From Methanobrevibacter sp. (GTDB lineage: Archaea > Methanobacteriota > Methanobacteria > Methanobacteriales > Methanobacteriaceae): a DNA stretch of 7,988 nt. The notes below the pieces were generated by a model, which was not told the DNA's origin, ran no database searches, and was given only the letters and a program-made list of their open reading frames with translations. The position numbers and the translations under genes are program-made. The stretch is from NCBI GenBank assembly GCA_009776495.1, contig WRNS01000032.1, positions 1 through 7,988 on the forward strand, read 5' to 3'. Positions 6,954 to 7,988 of the stretch are shown piece by piece. The first letter of the stretch is position 1. Every line of letters starts with the position of its first letter.

Positions 6954-7820
6954 TCATCTTACAGCATCAGCTATTATTTTAGCTACTGAGATGCAGCTAA
7001 CTTCAGATTTTAGTGAATCTGTACCAGCTATTGATTTAGCTCCTGCAGCATAGATTTTTAATATTGCGTCATTAACAAGAATGGGATGAACACAACAAAC
7101 ACTAACGGATTTAGCACCATGTTTTTTAAGAATAGCTATTGCATTAACTATGGTTCCTCCAGTAGCTATTATATCATCAACAACAAATGCATCCTTACCC
7201 TTAACAGAATTAATAGCTATATCTGCAATTTGTGTTTCAACCTTCTCAGGACTGATTCTCACTTTATTTAAATAGCTAGAGTCACATTCTAATATTTTTG
7301 ATATCTCTTCTGCAAACCCTAATGCTCCTTTATCTGGAGCTATAATTATTGGGTCATTTGTTTTATTTGCAATATAGTCAGCTATTGGTCCAGTAGCTGA
7401 TATATTTTTACTCGGAATATTGAAAAAATTTCTAACACTATCTTCATGGAGATCAATTGATATAACCTCATTTGCTCCTGAACTTTGGATTAAATTAGCT
7501 ATAATTTCTGCAGAAATAGCTTCTCCCTCTTTAAAACGTTTTTCCTGTCTACCATATCCAAAATAAGGAATTACAACTTTTATTTCTTTTGCACCTAAGC
7601 TTTTTAGATTTTTGATTATTAAAAGTAGTTCTATTAAATTTTCATCCTGGGGATATCCAGTTGATTGAATTACAACGACTTTTTCTTCTATATTTCCTTT
7701 AATTCGAATATATCGTTCTCCATCAGGAAATTTTTTTGTTTCGATTGGACATAAATATTCTCCAAGTTCATTTGCAACTTCAGCCCCTAGTTTTTGTGAT
7801 GCTGAACCACCTATTATCAA
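6954..7820 (-). CDS. prs: Ribose-phosphate diphosphokinase (PRPP synthetase), archaeal type
   Basis: This cytosolic enzyme transfers diphosphate from ATP to ribose 5-phosphate to make PRPP, the precursor of purine, pyrimidine, histidine, tryptophan and, in methanogens, methanopterin-type cofactor synthesis. It has 288 residues, shorter than bacterial Prs (about 315) and typical of archaeal forms. Visible motifs are FPDGE (31-35), the ATP-site segment YGRQEKRFKEGE (89-100), SIDLHED (121-127) with His125, APDKGAL (161-167), the catalytic Lys186-x-Arg188 pair, and the PRPP loop VVDDIIATGGT (213-223). I start it at the TTG at 7818-7820, giving the usual family N-terminus MIIGGSASQ with a GGTGAT ribosome site 4 bases upstream. 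The ATG at 7830-7832 adds four residues and has no ribosome site. The gene is convergent with the LRR gene. All key residues are present, so it should be functional. Confidence 0.96.
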   Translation of the reverse strand: MIIGGSASQKLGAEVANELGEYLCPIETKKFPDGERYIRIKGNIEEKVVVIQSTGYPQDENLIELLLIIKNLKSLGAKEIKVVIPYFGYGRQEKRFKEGEAISAEIIANLIQSSGANEVISIDLHEDSVRNFFNIPSKNISATGPIADYIANKTNDPIIIAPDKGALGFAEEISKILECDSSYLNKVRISPEKVETQIADIAINSVKGKDAFVVDDIIATGGTIVNAIAILKKHGAKSVSVCCVHPILVNDAILKIYAAGAKSIAGTDSLKSEVSCISVAKIIADAVR

Positions 7821-7824
7821 TATA

Positions 7825-7830
7825 ATCACC
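7825..7830 (-). promoter_or_regulatory. Ribosome binding site of prs, decides a TTG start
   Basis: On the minus strand GGTGAT, a match to the 3' part of the archaeal anti-Shine-Dalgarno complement (GGAGGTGAT), lies 4 bases before the TTG at 7820. It overlaps the competing ATG at 7832, which would make the ribosome site part of the coding sequence. Confidence 0.65.
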
Positions 7831-7857
7831 ATCTTTAGCTTTTTAATTGATTGTTTT

Positions 7858-7873
7858 TAATAATTATTTAATG
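7858..7873 (-). promoter_or_regulatory. Probable TATA-box promoter of prs
   Basis: On the minus strand the sequence reads CATTAAATAATTATTA. A start site about 25 bases downstream would fall near 7840, giving a leader of about 20 bases that includes GGTGAT and the TTG start. The AT-rich surroundings limit certainty. Confidence 0.4.
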
Positions 7874-7988
7874 ATAACAAATCTTTAAAAATATTTTTTT
7901 TATTTTTATTTTTATTTTAATAATTTTTTTTATTTTTTTAACTTTTTTTAAAAATTTTATAAAAAATTATTTCTTTTTGTAAAATCTT
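7874..7988. other. Low-complexity T-rich intergenic sequence upstream of prs
   Basis: This stretch reaches the window edge and is nearly pure A and T, with repeated TATTTT-like words (7901-7918) and several T runs on the plus strand. No open reading frame or RNA fold is visible. The plus-strand T runs could terminate forward transcripts, but no forward gene precedes them closely; they may simply reflect base composition. Confidence 0.5.

Noticed and set aside
7086..7271. Plus-strand open frame of 61 codons inside prs
   Set aside because: It is antisense to the conserved catalytic part of prs and encodes a Ser/Asn/Tyr-rich peptide with no recognisable features.

Overview
The window is very AT-rich: the intergenic stretches are almost only A and T, with many oligo-T runs. 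It carries three protein-coding genes and no RNA gene, IS element or CRISPR array that I can see. Two of the genes point to a euryarchaeal methanogen. One is a membrane-anchored LonB-type Lon protease, with a transmembrane hairpin inserted in its AAA+ module and a Ser-Lys catalytic dyad. The other is a short (288-residue) archaeal-type ribose-phosphate diphosphokinase. Composition, GAGG and GGTGAT Shine-Dalgarno sites, TATA-like promoter elements and oligo-T terminators fit a Methanobacteriales member such as Methanobrevibacter or a relative. The genus is an inference.

Layout. Positions 1-561 are non-coding, with the probable lonB promoter at the right end. lonB runs 580-2751 (+). It is followed by a strong oligo-T terminator (2761-2800) and about 165 further non-coding bases. 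A 1314-residue protein is encoded at 2966-6910 (+). It has a short N-terminal cap with an EF-hand-like loop, 37 uninterrupted 21-residue leucine-rich repeats, a region I recognise as DUF4241-like, and a C-terminal bacterial-type Suppressor-of-fused (SUFU) domain. The convergent prs gene lies at 6954-7820 (-), only about 40 bases from the end of the repeat gene. Positions 7821-7988 hold the prs leader and promoter and then low-complexity T-rich sequence.

How the genes relate. lonB and prs are housekeeping genes: membrane protein quality control and PRPP synthesis. Neither has an obvious functional link to the giant repeat protein, which has its own ribosome binding site and is separated from lonB by a terminator. 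The repeat gene looks like an accessory gene lodged between two core genes. Its architecture (LRR + DUF4241-like + SUFU, with no signal peptide or membrane anchor) is the most unusual content here. SUFU domains in prokaryotes are known mainly as immunity proteins of polymorphic toxin systems, so a cytosolic interaction or immunity-like role is a reasonable hypothesis, but no toxin gene is present in the window. The repeat array also records its own growth: an 8-unit (504-bp) tandem duplication, and within it a younger 63-bp duplication with 61 of 63 bases identical.
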